Part shown: positions 7,543-13,782 of the stretch, piece by piece | How positions within the stretch are numbered: the first letter of the stretch is position 1 | Layout of the letters: each line of letters opens with the position of its first letter | IMG/VR virus record: IMGVR_UViG_3300037485_000275 | Location: 1-30,296 of that record | Origin: a virus | Reading direction: 5' to 3' (one strand) | Length of the DNA: 30,296 bases | Notes under the pieces: model-generated | Told to the model about the DNA's origin: nothing | Databases searched by the model: none | Seen by the model: only the letters and a program-made list of their open reading frames with translations | Made by a program: the position numbers and the translations under genes

Positions 7543-7764
7543 ATGAGAACAAAAGCACAAGTAGCCTTAACGGCATTAGAACAAGCCCTCAAGATCACGG
7601 GGGTGCAATCTCCCAAACGCGACGACGAGTTTTCAGCAGCAGAGTACGCTGATAAAGCGGAGATGCACATAGAGTCAGCTAGGAGGTTGCTGAATCGCCA
7701 TGTCAAGGATGGCAAGCTGAACTTCCGCAAAACACCCAAGGGACACTTCTACTCGATTGCCTAG
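7543..7764 (+). CDS. Small winged-helix-like protein, 73 aa
   Basis: The pattern EFSAAEYADKAEMHIESARR, then LLNRHVKDGKL and GHFYSIA, resembles a small HTH/winged helix: a helix, a turn, a second helix with SARRLL, a 'wing' after KDGKL and a closing beta strand ending in an aromatic residue. It probably binds DNA; regulator of late genes is a guess. The leader is an exceptionally clear A/C repeat (AACAACCAACAACCAACCAA just before ACA-ATG) with no Shine-Dalgarno sequence. Confidence 0.6.
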   Translation: MRTKAQVALTALEQALKITGVQSPKRDDEFSAAEYADKAEMHIESARRLLNRHVKDGKLNFRKTPKGHFYSIA

Positions 7765-7769
7765 AATGT

Positions 7770-7925
7770 ATGTCATTTGAGCAAATCATTGTCCTAACTG
7801 CTATGTTGTTGTACACTGCGGCTGGGACAAGTTATGCGCTGAAGGGTGATGCTCCTTGGGCGTTGGTGTACTTATCCTACGCTGCCGCCAATGCAGGGCT
7901 AATATGGTCCGAGAGCAATAGGTGA
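7770..7925 (+). CDS. Small two-helix membrane protein, 51 aa
   Basis: Translation begins MSFEQIIVLTAMLLYTAAG and ends AGLIWSESNR. There are two hydrophobic segments, residues 5-21 and 30-46, separated by a short KGD turn, so a hairpin membrane topology is likely. It lies 5 bases after the small winged-helix gene and is the last gene of this plus-strand block. The ATG at 7770 is used because a nearer ATG at 7766 meets a stop after four codons. Function unknown; a membrane or superinfection role is possible. Confidence 0.5.
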   Translation: MSFEQIIVLTAMLLYTAAGTSYALKGDAPWALVYLSYAAANAGLIWSESNR

Positions 7926-7929
7926 AACC

Positions 7930-7979
7930 CCGCCCAGCCATTCGATATAGAGCTGGAACTTTCCTGCTCGGCTGGGCGG
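7930..7979. terminator. Candidate terminator hairpin between convergent gene blocks
   Basis: CCGCCCAGCC (7930-7939) and GGCTGGGCGG (7970-7979) form a perfect 10-bp GC-rich stem around a 30-base loop, which can form a smaller inner GAGC/GCTC stem. It lies between the last plus-strand gene (ends 7925) and the end of the minus-strand operon (8021), so it could stop transcripts from both sides. T-tracts are weak (TTTC on the minus strand), hence moderate confidence. Confidence 0.5.
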
Positions 7980-8020
7980 AGCTAAAGGCTGTGCCTTCCA
8001 CCTCCAGAGTGCTGGATTGG

Positions 8021-8605
8021 CTAGATGCTACCTTGTTTTCGGTAGCTTGTCCAGTTGAAATGCAAGCCGCACCCGTTCTCACGGATTCGATCTAGAACCG
8101 CTGGTGATAGCGTAGAGGCTAGCTTCTCACGGGTGTAATTCGTAATGAGGATCGTCGGCCTTTCGTGGGCGTATCGTGCGTCGATGATAGTCGTGATCTT
8201 CTTGTTCTCGAAGTCAGTCTCGCCGCGCTCTTGGAACTCATCGATGACCAGGAGTCCAGCATCGGTGTACTTCCTCACCACCTGCATCTCGGAGAACTCG
8301 GAGTCTTGGCGGAAGGTGTCCCGAATCTCAAGGAAAAGTCCAACAGCTGTTGTGTAAATAGCGGGTCTCTCCTTCTTACCAGCGTTCCAGCCAAGACCAC
8401 CTGTTGCGTAATGCGAGTCCTGCGGTACAGCCTTGCGTGCAATCTCCCACGCCATGCGGGTCTTGCCCGTGCCATGCGCCCCGTACATCACCACAATACC
8501 CCCAGAATCGACTGTAGCGAGTCCTTGGCGGTAATGTGCCATCCACTCGTCACCAACGGCAGGAGTGGCATTCTCGTATCGTTTTGGGAAGCCCTTGAGG
8601 ATCAT
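8021..8605 (-). CDS. DnaC/IstB-like AAA+ ATPase, helicase loader candidate
   Basis: A 194-residue ATPase with Walker A GAHGTGKT at residues 42-49, Walker B LLVIDE at 118-123, a sensor-1 motif LITNYT at 153-158 and an arginine-finger-like LDRIRE at 171-176. This order and spacing are those of DnaC/DnaI/IstB loaders, which place the DnaB-type helicase on origin DNA. The usual N-terminal helicase-binding domain is short. No replicative helicase gene is seen in the window, so it would load the host helicase. It is the last gene of the minus-strand early operon, and its ATG overlaps the preceding stop. Confidence 0.8.
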   Translation of the reverse strand: MILKGFPKRYENATPAVGDEWMAHYRQGLATVDSGGIVVMYGAHGTGKTRMAWEIARKAVPQDSHYATGGLGWNAGKKERPAIYTTAVGLFLEIRDTFRQDSEFSEMQVVRKYTDAGLLVIDEFQERGETDFENKKITTIIDARYAHERPTILITNYTREKLASTLSPAVLDRIRENGCGLHFNWTSYRKQGSI

Positions 8606-8889
8606 GCGTTCATCACCCCCAAAAGATCCTTAAGATTCTTTACCTCGTATTTCTTCGAGAAAATCTCAGCAGTTAGCCCTCTTTTCCCCATCTCGTTATC
8701 GTGGATGTACCATGAGATCCAGTCATGCGGGTCAATGATCGACAAGATGTCGTCGAATCCGCGCCATATCCTGTCATAGAGCGGCCCGTCAATGTCTAGG
8801 CATCCAGCTCGCAGCGCATTGGTACACGCCATTTCTAGGTTCTCGTATGCTATGATGATCGTCTCAAGTTGTTCTTCGGTTAGTTTCAT
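8602..8889 (-). CDS. Hypothetical protein, 95 aa
   Basis: Not recognised. It is helical and acidic (MKLTEEQLETIIIAYENLEM), with a Trp-rich middle (DPHDWISWYIHDNEMG) and a helical C-terminus. It is coupled by 4-base ATGA overlaps to both the RHH protein upstream and the helicase loader downstream. A loader partner or inhibitor of host replication is possible but unsupported. Confidence 0.6.
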   Translation of the reverse strand: MKLTEEQLETIIIAYENLEMACTNALRAGCLDIDGPLYDRIWRGFDDILSIIDPHDWISWYIHDNEMGKRGLTAEIFSKKYEVKNLKDLLGVMNA

Positions 8890-9176
8890 TTGAAGTGTTT
8901 ATCTAGGATTGAGGTCACGCTGTATCCGCGCTCCCTGTGGTGAATCTTGCTGTAGTCTACTGGTATTGTCGGCTCGATGCGCTCGGATTCCTCGGTTCTC
9001 ACTAGCCTTTCTAGTGCCTTGGAGATCGTGGTTCCCTCACGCTTCGATAGCCTCTGTATCCGCTGGTAGGTTTCGTATGTCAATCTGAATGTGGCGGTAA
9101 TTCTCTGCTCCCAGGGCTTACTCCTTGGTCTTCCTGCGCACAATCTGAATCCATCGTCTTTGGTTTGCTTTGGCAT
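8886..9176 (-). CDS. Ribbon-helix-helix-like DNA-binding protein, 96 aa
   Basis: The segment ITATFRLTYETYQRIQRLSK, followed by REGTTISKALERLVR, has the strand-helix-helix pattern of ribbon-helix-helix (Arc/CopG) proteins: an amphipathic strand, a first helix, a G-turn and a second helix. The N-terminus is basic (AGRPRSKPWEQR). It may repress the early operon or the host. Its start lies inside the preceding 62-residue gene (97-base overlap), and the leader AAAGAACGAACA-ATG fits the phage's A/C-rich pattern. Confidence 0.65.
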   Translation of the reverse strand: MPKQTKDDGFRLCAGRPRSKPWEQRITATFRLTYETYQRIQRLSKREGTTISKALERLVRTEESERIEPTIPVDYSKIHHRERGYSVTSILDKHFK

Positions 9177-9268
9177 TGTTCGTTCTTTCTAAATATATCG
9201 TTGTAGTTGCTTCCGTAGATTGTTGGATCTACCGGCCTTGGTGCTGATCCTTTTCCTGCTCCGCTCAT
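9080..9268 (-). CDS. Small GKGSAPRP-motif phage protein, 62 aa
   Basis: The N-terminus MSGAGKGSAPRPVD followed by YGSNYNDIF is a motif I recognise from many short uncharacterised phage proteins. Its ATG overlaps the preceding stop (ATGA). After about residue 30 the frame runs into the next gene, overlapping it by 97 bases; the C-terminal part (PKTMDSDCAQ...) has no recognisable pattern and may be a read-through tail following loss of an earlier stop. Function unknown. Confidence 0.55.
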   Translation of the reverse strand: MSGAGKGSAPRPVDPTIYGSNYNDIFRKNEQCQSKPKTMDSDCAQEDQGVSPGSRELPPHSD

Positions 9269-9474
9269 AGGTCGATGTCGGTGAATTGTTTCAGTTGTCG
9301 TTCGATGCGATCCATCCTAGTGGTCATGCTGGCGATAGCGGACTCCACCTGTGCGTCGAGGTCTAGTGCTTGCGCTCTCCACCTTTCGGCTTCCTTGCGC
9401 CACCATTCCATCTTGGCGATGGCATCGTTCTTCTCTTCGATTATCTTGTCTATTGCTGTATCTATTGCATTCAT
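9265..9474 (-). CDS. Small coiled-coil protein, 69 aa
   Basis: Almost entirely amphipathic helix with heptad-like hydrophobic spacing (IDTAIDKIIEEKNDAIAKM, then RMDRIERQLKQF). No catalytic motif. The leader AAAACAACAACAACC-ATG is a clean A/C repeat. It follows another coiled-coil gene with a 4-base overlap; the two might form a complex. Function unknown. Confidence 0.6.
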   Translation of the reverse strand: MNAIDTAIDKIIEEKNDAIAKMEWWRKEAERWRAQALDLDAQVESAIASMTTRMDRIERQLKQFTDIDL

Positions 9475-9929
9475 GGTTGTTGTTGTTTTAGTTGTTCATT
9501 TTCAGCTTTAAGTGTTCGGCACACGCTTGACAGGCGGTAGACCTCATGCACAGATTCTAGCCTGCGGTAGAGGTTCTCGTTTTCGTGGGTAAGTTCTTTG
9601 ACCTGTTCCCGTACCTCGTCCCGCTCGCGCTCAAGACGCTCCACCTTACCACGCAAGTCGCATTCACGCTCGGCGGACATGCCAAGCAGTCTGGCTTGTT
9701 CTTCCAGTTCCGCTTTCCAGCCATCCCGCTCTTTCCTCACATCATTGAGTTGCTGTTCTTGAAGTTGGAAAAGCCCACGGCGAAATTCCAAATCGGATTG
9801 CAGCTCGTCACGCTCGCTTTCAAGACGGCGGGCAAGCGTTCGCATTTCGGAATAGCATTTTTCCGTCGAGGCTAATTGCTCATAGGTAAGTGATCTAACA
9901 AGTTCGTCTGTTTCTGGTGTATTGTTCAT
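9471..9929 (-). CDS. Coiled-coil protein, 152 aa
   Basis: From MNNTPETDELVRSL onward the protein is a long charged coiled coil (LARRLESERDELQSDLEF, RKERDGWKAELEEQA, VERLERERDEVREQVKEL). The N-terminus NNTPETDEL with a following aromatic/charged stretch is common in phage early proteins annotated only as hypothetical. I place the start at 9929 rather than an upstream in-frame codon (9998) that overlaps a separate 34-residue membrane gene. The C-terminus LKQQQP is encoded by the CAA repeat that leads into the next start. Confidence 0.62.
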   Translation of the reverse strand: MNNTPETDELVRSLTYEQLASTEKCYSEMRTLARRLESERDELQSDLEFRRGLFQLQEQQLNDVRKERDGWKAELEEQARLLGMSAERECDLRGKVERLERERDEVREQVKELTHENENLYRRLESVHEVYRLSSVCRTLKAENEQLKQQQP

Positions 9930-9933
9930 GGTA

Positions 9934-10038
9934 TTATTGCCAGTAGTCGTCGCCACTTGCCTTGTAGATGATATAGCCAAGCAAGGCAACCATTCCAATC
10001 ATCACGAGGATGACGACGACCACTGGGGTTAAGTTCAT
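9934..10038 (-). CDS. Single-pass membrane microprotein, 34 aa
   Basis: Translation starts MNLTPVVVVILVMIGMVALL and continues GYIIYKASGDDYWQ. One transmembrane helix (residues 4-24) with a short soluble tail. It fills the gap between two early genes exactly (5 bases before the next start, 2 bases after the preceding stop), which supports expression. Function unknown; early phage membrane microproteins may alter host envelope or block superinfection. Confidence 0.5.
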   Translation of the reverse strand: MNLTPVVVVILVMIGMVALLGYIIYKASGDDYWQ

Positions 10039-10040
10039 AA

Positions 10041-10247
10041 TCATGCAGCTTTAGTCATTCGATAGCGAGCAAAGGTCTTGCCATTCTGCTTTGCCATCTC
10101 GGTGACAATCGGGAATCCCGCCTTACGCAGTTCCTCGATCCTTGCTGACAACCTCATGCAGCCCCATTTCTCAAGGGCTTGAAGAGGAGTGATTCCATAG
10201 CCGCGCATGAGCCATGACTCAAGTCTGTGTGTGATGCTCTTTTTCAT
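10041..10247 (-). CDS. Helix-turn-helix protein, HTH_39-like, 68 aa
   Basis: The pattern GYGITPLQALEKWGCMRLSA, then RIEELRKAGFPI, ending in ARYRM, is typical of the small HTH_39 domain (PF14090) found in phages: 'T..eAl..wG..RLsarI.eLr..G.pI'. It is a probable DNA-binding regulator or excisionase-like factor. It is coupled upstream by an ATGA overlap. Confidence 0.7.
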   Translation of the reverse strand: MKKSITHRLESWLMRGYGITPLQALEKWGCMRLSARIEELRKAGFPIVTEMAKQNGKTFARYRMTKAA

Positions 10248-10447
10248 AGCTCGTATGCGTCAACTTCTTCTTCTTTCGGGGTGGTGAAATAGAACTTCTC
10301 GTTGAGTTCTAACATGACAGCATCGTAGACCGCTTCTTGAATCTGATCCAAGGTTGGGTCATCTGTATGCTTGAATGCTCTCTGTGTTCCTCGGCGGCAA
10401 CCTGTTTCTAGGCACTCGCTGATGATTGCGTAGTAGTTTGGTGTCAT
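10244..10447 (-). CDS. Hypothetical protein, 67 aa
   Basis: Not recognised. It contains MTPNYYAIISECLETGCRRG, then a predicted helix-rich segment (TLDQIQEAVYDAVMLELNEKF) and an acidic tail EEEVDAYEL. The leader CAAGAAACGAAACA-ATG lies inside the end of the preceding gene. Coupled on both sides by 4-base overlaps. Confidence 0.6.
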   Translation of the reverse strand: MTPNYYAIISECLETGCRRGTQRAFKHTDDPTLDQIQEAVYDAVMLELNEKFYFTTPKEEEVDAYEL

Positions 10448-10710
10448 TGTTTCGTTTCTTGTTTTTTGGTTTCTCCGTATACTAGTTTATGCTCGCACCT
10501 ACGAACATCCCCTAGTAACTGAAAGAATTCTGTCGCAAATTCCTCGGAGGTCAATGCGGAAAGTTGTTTTTGGAGGCATTTCTTGCACTCGCGGCCACCA
10601 CGGGCTGTTTCTGGACACCCTGCGTTGAAGCACCCAGAGTATGTTGTGGGCCAGAATGGATGCTGATACCAGATATCCGAAACTAGGTTAGCGATCTTGT
10701 CTTCTTTCAT
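10444..10710 (-). CDS. Hypothetical zinc-finger-like protein, 88 aa
   Basis: Four cysteines (Cys27, Cys32, Cys42, Cys45; CX4C-X9-CX2C) suggest a small zinc-binding site, with aromatic N-terminal sequence SDIWYQHPFWPTTYSG. The C-terminus (GETKKQETKQ) is low complexity because it is encoded by the A/C-rich leader of the next gene. Function unknown. Confidence 0.55.
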   Translation of the reverse strand: MKEDKIANLVSDIWYQHPFWPTTYSGCFNAGCPETARGGRECKKCLQKQLSALTSEEFATEFFQLLGDVRRCEHKLVYGETKKQETKQ

Positions 10711-11159
10711 TGTTTCGTTCCGTAGGTTGCGATAAGTAATGCGTCCGCTGTGGCGTGGGTAATCTTGCGGTCTGGAAATAGCTCTTGTGCCTTACGCTTG
10801 GAGACATTCTTGTCGCCCTTCGTCATGCATCCAAGTGCCTTCTGCCAGACTTGTGGGCGCACCCGCTCGAAGGGTATTCCTGCGGCTGTGAGTGCCATCT
10901 CAAGGTTTCCGTAGCCTCGACCAAAACTGAAACTTGAGACCACACCCATTTGCGGACTGGAGGAGACAGCCTCGATGTAGGCCTTGTATTTCCTGCCATC
11001 CAGCGATGACCGAGGATGATTCGTGATGTCGCGGATAAGCTCCCAAAGATCCTGTAGCGTGTCTGGCATCTTCTCGACGCATGCCTTGCCGTCAGATGTT
11101 ATCCACGCGATTCCTCCGTTGGCTCCAGGATCTACCCCGATGATGGTTTCGTATTTCAT
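10707..11159 (-). CDS. RuvC-like Holliday junction resolvase
   Basis: A 150-residue RNase H-fold nuclease. GVDPGANGGIAW at residues 8-19 supplies Asp10, YIEAV supplies Glu63, and the C-terminal HATADALLIA supplies Asp139, matching the acidic catalytic set of RuvC. The middle SFGRGYGNLEMALTAAGIP and VRPQVWQKAL are also family-like. It would resolve branched DNA made by replication and RecE/RecT-type recombination before packaging. It is coupled to the Mom-like gene upstream. Confidence 0.82.
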   Translation of the reverse strand: MKYETIIGVDPGANGGIAWITSDGKACVEKMPDTLQDLWELIRDITNHPRSSLDGRKYKAYIEAVSSSPQMGVVSSFSFGRGYGNLEMALTAAGIPFERVRPQVWQKALGCMTKGDKNVSKRKAQELFPDRKITHATADALLIATYGTKQ

Positions 11160-11833
11160 ATTGATAGCGCTGATTGGGTTTCGATTGCTGATGATATTTC
11201 GTATCTCATGCTTTCCCCTTTTGGGTATGGTTCCTGATCGTATTTCAGTGCCGTTCTCATTTCTGCCCTTTGTTTCTTGCTTCCGTGGAGATAAACATAC
11301 CTGTGCTTTCTCGATCTCTCTTCTAGATAGAAATCATCACCGTATGTATCCCTCATCCATTGCGCCCTGTTTTTTACGCCACGGCTCTTGTCTGCTATTG
11401 TTGCTCCATGAAGATGTTCCATTCCCCTTACCTTCCAGTCCGTCCTCTTTGCACTCAATCCAGTGTAGATAAAGTTTGTGGCTTGATAGACATAGCCGAT
11501 ATGTCCTTGGGCGGTGTCGGCGTAGCTTACAACTATAGAAGGAGATGGCAGCATCCTGATTGACCTTCCGACCAGAAGGCTTGCCATATTTTTCTCATTG
11601 GTGCAGCACAATCTATTTAGCTCAAGCACCATGCTTGACCATTCTTTCCCAGCTATTCCATCTCGGAGTGGAGCTGATGATGGTATTCCGAATGTCACGA
11701 CTCCAATCATCAGGCTGCCTTTGAATGCCCCAAACGCAAAGGATATTGGACACATCCTTTTGGCATAGTGCCTTGAAAGCAACCAAGGGGCGGCTTCGTT
11801 AGCGGTTATACTTATGACATTTACTCCATCCAC
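11156..11833 (-). CDS. Mom-like DNA-modification protein (adenine N6 modification family)
   Basis: A 225-residue protein. Recognisable family blocks are RHYAKRMCPISFAFGAFKG (21-39), VTFGIPSSAPLRDGI (46-60), VLELNRLC (69-76) and VVSYADTAQGHIGYVYQATN (101-120), then FIYTGLSAKRTDW. These match the GNAT-like Mom family, whose phage Mu founder converts adenine in DNA to N6-methylcarbamoyl-adenine and so blocks many restriction enzymes. The start is GTG at 11833, overlapping the preceding gene by 13 bases; no closer ATG precedes the conserved region. Its position between early small genes and the resolvase implies early expression. Specificity and true product are not provable from sequence. Confidence 0.75.
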   Translation of the reverse strand: MDGVNVISITANEAAPWLLSRHYAKRMCPISFAFGAFKGSLMIGVVTFGIPSSAPLRDGIAGKEWSSMVLELNRLCCTNEKNMASLLVGRSIRMLPSPSIVVSYADTAQGHIGYVYQATNFIYTGLSAKRTDWKVRGMEHLHGATIADKSRGVKNRAQWMRDTYGDDFYLEERSRKHRYVYLHGSKKQRAEMRTALKYDQEPYPKGESMRYEISSAIETQSALSI

Positions 11834-12027
11834 AGCTTAAGTTTTAGCTTCTTCGCTAGTCCTATGACAGCATCCACCTCGTTCTCGTCCGAGTTATTGA
11901 ATCGTGTCTCCGACTTGAATGCCACCCATTTCCCATCCTCGCGGCGAATAGTCTTAATGTTCTTCTTGAGCATCCACTTTAGGCGCGGTGATAGTTCTTC
12001 TGGTAGGTCTGGGAATAGTCCGCTCAT
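11821..12027 (-). CDS. Hypothetical protein, 68 aa
   Basis: Not recognised. It has a basic, helical start (FPDLPEELSPRLKWMLKKNI), then WVAFKSETRFNNSDENEVDA and a C-terminal amphipathic helix (VIGLAKKLKLKLWME). Coupled by ATGA to the gene before and overlapping the Mom-like start by 13 bases, so it might be a Mom co-factor or simply an operon neighbour. Confidence 0.6.
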   Translation of the reverse strand: MSGLFPDLPEELSPRLKWMLKKNIKTIRREDGKWVAFKSETRFNNSDENEVDAVIGLAKKLKLKLWME

Positions 12028-12236
12028 CGTGGTTCTGCTAGGATTAGTTCCGACTTGTGACGCGCCACCTCGTAGCCCTTGCCAGTGTCGATGATGACGG
12101 CATCACAGCCTTCCATGTCACGCAGGACATTCTTCATCCATTGCATTTCGTGTTCAAACTCTTGTCGGTATGGTGTGGTAAGTGAGAGATACCCGTTATT
12201 CAAGGCATCCATTGGTGTTAGTATTTCAAATTGCAT
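12024..12236 (-). CDS. Hypothetical protein, 70 aa
   Basis: Begins MQFEILTPMDALNNGYLSLT; the middle is helical with MQWMKNVLRDMEGCDAVIID and the end is acidic. The start at 12236 is preferred to an in-frame ATG at 12290 because it has the phage's typical leader (CCAAAACACAACA-ATG). No family assigned. Confidence 0.58.
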   Translation of the reverse strand: MQFEILTPMDALNNGYLSLTTPYRQEFEHEMQWMKNVLRDMEGCDAVIIDTGKGYEVARHKSELILAEPR

Positions 12237-12324
12237 TGTTGTGTTTTGGAAAATGGTTGCCCTGCGATAAACCCACGGGCCATGGGACATGAACTTCCGT
12301 TATCGCTCGGATGATTGGTCTAGA

Positions 12325-12633
12325 TCAAAAGGGGATGGCTCCGTCTTCATCATCATCCCACTTGTCGGGCTGAAGCGTCTGTTTGATAAAGCTGGGCTTC
12401 TGCGCCTCCCAGTCAACGATCTTGCAGTTTCCAAGGATCGGGCCTTTTTCTCCAGCCGCTTTGCGCTCCTTGCTTATCTTCTGGACGACGAATCCATCAT
12501 ACCCATACTGATCTTTCTCCTCGCGGATTAGGACGCTGATGTTAAGATACTTCTTCCCGTTCTTCGGGGATTCATACAGGGCGGTCTTGTCGATCTTGGT
12601 TGTGTCCAAGCTAATGTCTATTGTTTGTTTCAT
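12325..12633 (-). CDS. SSB-like single-stranded DNA-binding protein
   Basis: A 102-residue protein with a predicted beta-rich OB-like body (IDISLDTTKI..., KYLNISVLIREEKDQYGYDG) and a C-terminal acidic tail DDDEDGAIPF (93-102). A tail of Asp/Glu ending in a hydrophobic PF is the hallmark by which SSB proteins recruit replication and repair partners. Position next to the RecE-like nuclease and RecT-like annealase fits. The body is too divergent for me to assign the OB fold with certainty. Confidence 0.72.
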   Translation of the reverse strand: MKQTIDISLDTTKIDKTALYESPKNGKKYLNISVLIREEKDQYGYDGFVVQKISKERKAAGEKGPILGNCKIVDWEAQKPSFIKQTLQPDKWDDDEDGAIPF

Positions 12634-13433
12634 ATGTATTTCGGTGTTTCAATAATTGCGATTCCTTCAACAGCTTTCGGCCATGTGTCGGTTGCAACAC
12701 AGGTTTGCCATTTCGCTATGGCATTCATGTATCCTGCCCGACCAATGTCAATTAAATTTTCGGACAATTCCACCCACGCCGTTTCGTGTGGATGGTCGGT
12801 TTCGAGGAAGCAGAAGACGAATCTTGTGCGCTTCTCTCCGCTTGCGGCATTCCATAGGTCGAGGTACAAGGCGGATTGCCAGTGCATCCCTCGGTTCACG
12901 ATGTTCCTCTGGAGGTTGTCCAGGCTGTCGATGCTGGCGGTAGTCTTGAGGTCGATAAGGCAATCCAGACCAGTCGGCACGATGTCAATCATGCCCTTGA
13001 CCTCGGTTTCCCCAATCTTTCCGAAGACTGCGACTTCGGTTTGCATGTTTTTGTAAGAACCAAAGTGCTGGGCGTAGTCCTCATGGAATGCCTCGGCGGC
13101 GTATCTTGATATTATTTCATCCTCCTCCGTGACTACGATCTTCCCAGCCTCGCGCTGTAAATCCCTCCATTCCCGCGCCTCCTTGGTTCGGTAGTCCACA
13201 TAGGGGCTGACCGCTACAAGCGATTCTAGGGGCTTTTCTGGCTCAAGAACGGCATAATGGATGAGCGTGCCTAGTTCCATCGCCTTGGAAGACTCCTTAT
13301 TCCGCCCGTGAAGCCACTTGTAGGGGCTTTTGTGGAAGTCAAAGAGCAGGGATTTGCTCACCGGCCCGCCCCTTGGATTGAGGCGGGTTGCTGTGCGGCT
13401 GTAGTAGTCTTGGCAGTTTGTTTCGATTTTCAT
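12630..13433 (-). CDS. RecE-like PD-(D/E)XK exonuclease
   Basis: A 267-residue protein starting MKIETNCQDYYSR at 13433. Catalytic core: GTLIHYAVL (His59), QTEVAVFGKI (Glu133), KGMIDIVP (Asp150) and LIDLKTTA (Asp161, Lys163), followed by the Q-x-x-x-Y motif in MHWQSALYLDL (about 186-190). This is the order of the RecE/exonuclease VIII-type PDDEXK family. It would degrade one strand from DNA ends to feed the RecT-like annealase. I reject a 330-residue version that starts at 13622, because it runs through a separate small gene; the ATG at 13433 overlaps that gene's stop. Confidence 0.82.
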   Translation of the reverse strand: MKIETNCQDYYSRTATRLNPRGGPVSKSLLFDFHKSPYKWLHGRNKESSKAMELGTLIHYAVLEPEKPLESLVAVSPYVDYRTKEAREWRDLQREAGKIVVTEEDEIISRYAAEAFHEDYAQHFGSYKNMQTEVAVFGKIGETEVKGMIDIVPTGLDCLIDLKTTASIDSLDNLQRNIVNRGMHWQSALYLDLWNAASGEKRTRFVFCFLETDHPHETAWVELSENLIDIGRAGYMNAIAKWQTCVATDTWPKAVEGIAIIETPKYI

Positions 13434-13588
13434 CGGATGAAGTGTCGGATTGTTTCGATTGTTTTGTGAAGCCAGCCAGCATTTGGGGCGGCGTTGCGTC
13501 CGAGTGCTTGGATGAGTGCCAAGGTTAGCTCCGCATCCCGCCCGATTACTCGGACGGGTGTGCTGAATGGTGTGTGGGTGACTCTCAT
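13430..13588 (-). CDS. Hypothetical protein, 52 aa
   Basis: Reads MRVTHTPFSTPVRVIGRDAE, followed by a helical LTLALIQALGRN and a C-terminal HKTIETIRHFIR. Its ATG overlaps the previous stop and its TGA overlaps the nuclease ATG, so it is coupled on both sides and likely real despite its size. No family recognised. Confidence 0.52.
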   Translation of the reverse strand: MRVTHTPFSTPVRVIGRDAELTLALIQALGRNAAPNAGWLHKTIETIRHFIR

Positions 13589-13782
13589 GGCTCAACCTCC
13601 TCTCGTACTTCAAGCATGGCATCTGCCACCAGATACGCGTATTTCACTGCCGTTCGAGCGACTCGAAATTCGCATATTGCCCCAGAGAGGGCTTGGCATG
13701 CGAACCAGTCGCGCAGAGACACCCCATCAAATGCCCCAGGACTCGGAAATGCTGGGCCTCCTTCCCATATTTTATTGCTCAT
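13585..13782 (-). CDS. Conserved small phage protein, GGxAFP...SLRDWFA type, 65 aa
   Basis: The pattern GGPAFPSPGAFDGVSLRDWF, then ACQALSGAI and AYLVADAMLEVR, recurs in many phage early regions next to recombination genes. Biochemical role unknown to me. Coupled by ATGA overlaps to RecT upstream and the 52-residue gene downstream. Confidence 0.66.
   Translation of the reverse strand: MSNKIWEGGPAFPSPGAFDGVSLRDWFACQALSGAICEFRVARTAVKYAYLVADAMLEVREEVEP

Noticed and set aside
12630-13622. 330-residue version of the RecE-like nuclease
   Set aside because: The extra 63 N-terminal residues are unlike the family and lie over a coupled 52-residue gene in another frame; the ATG at 13433 fits.
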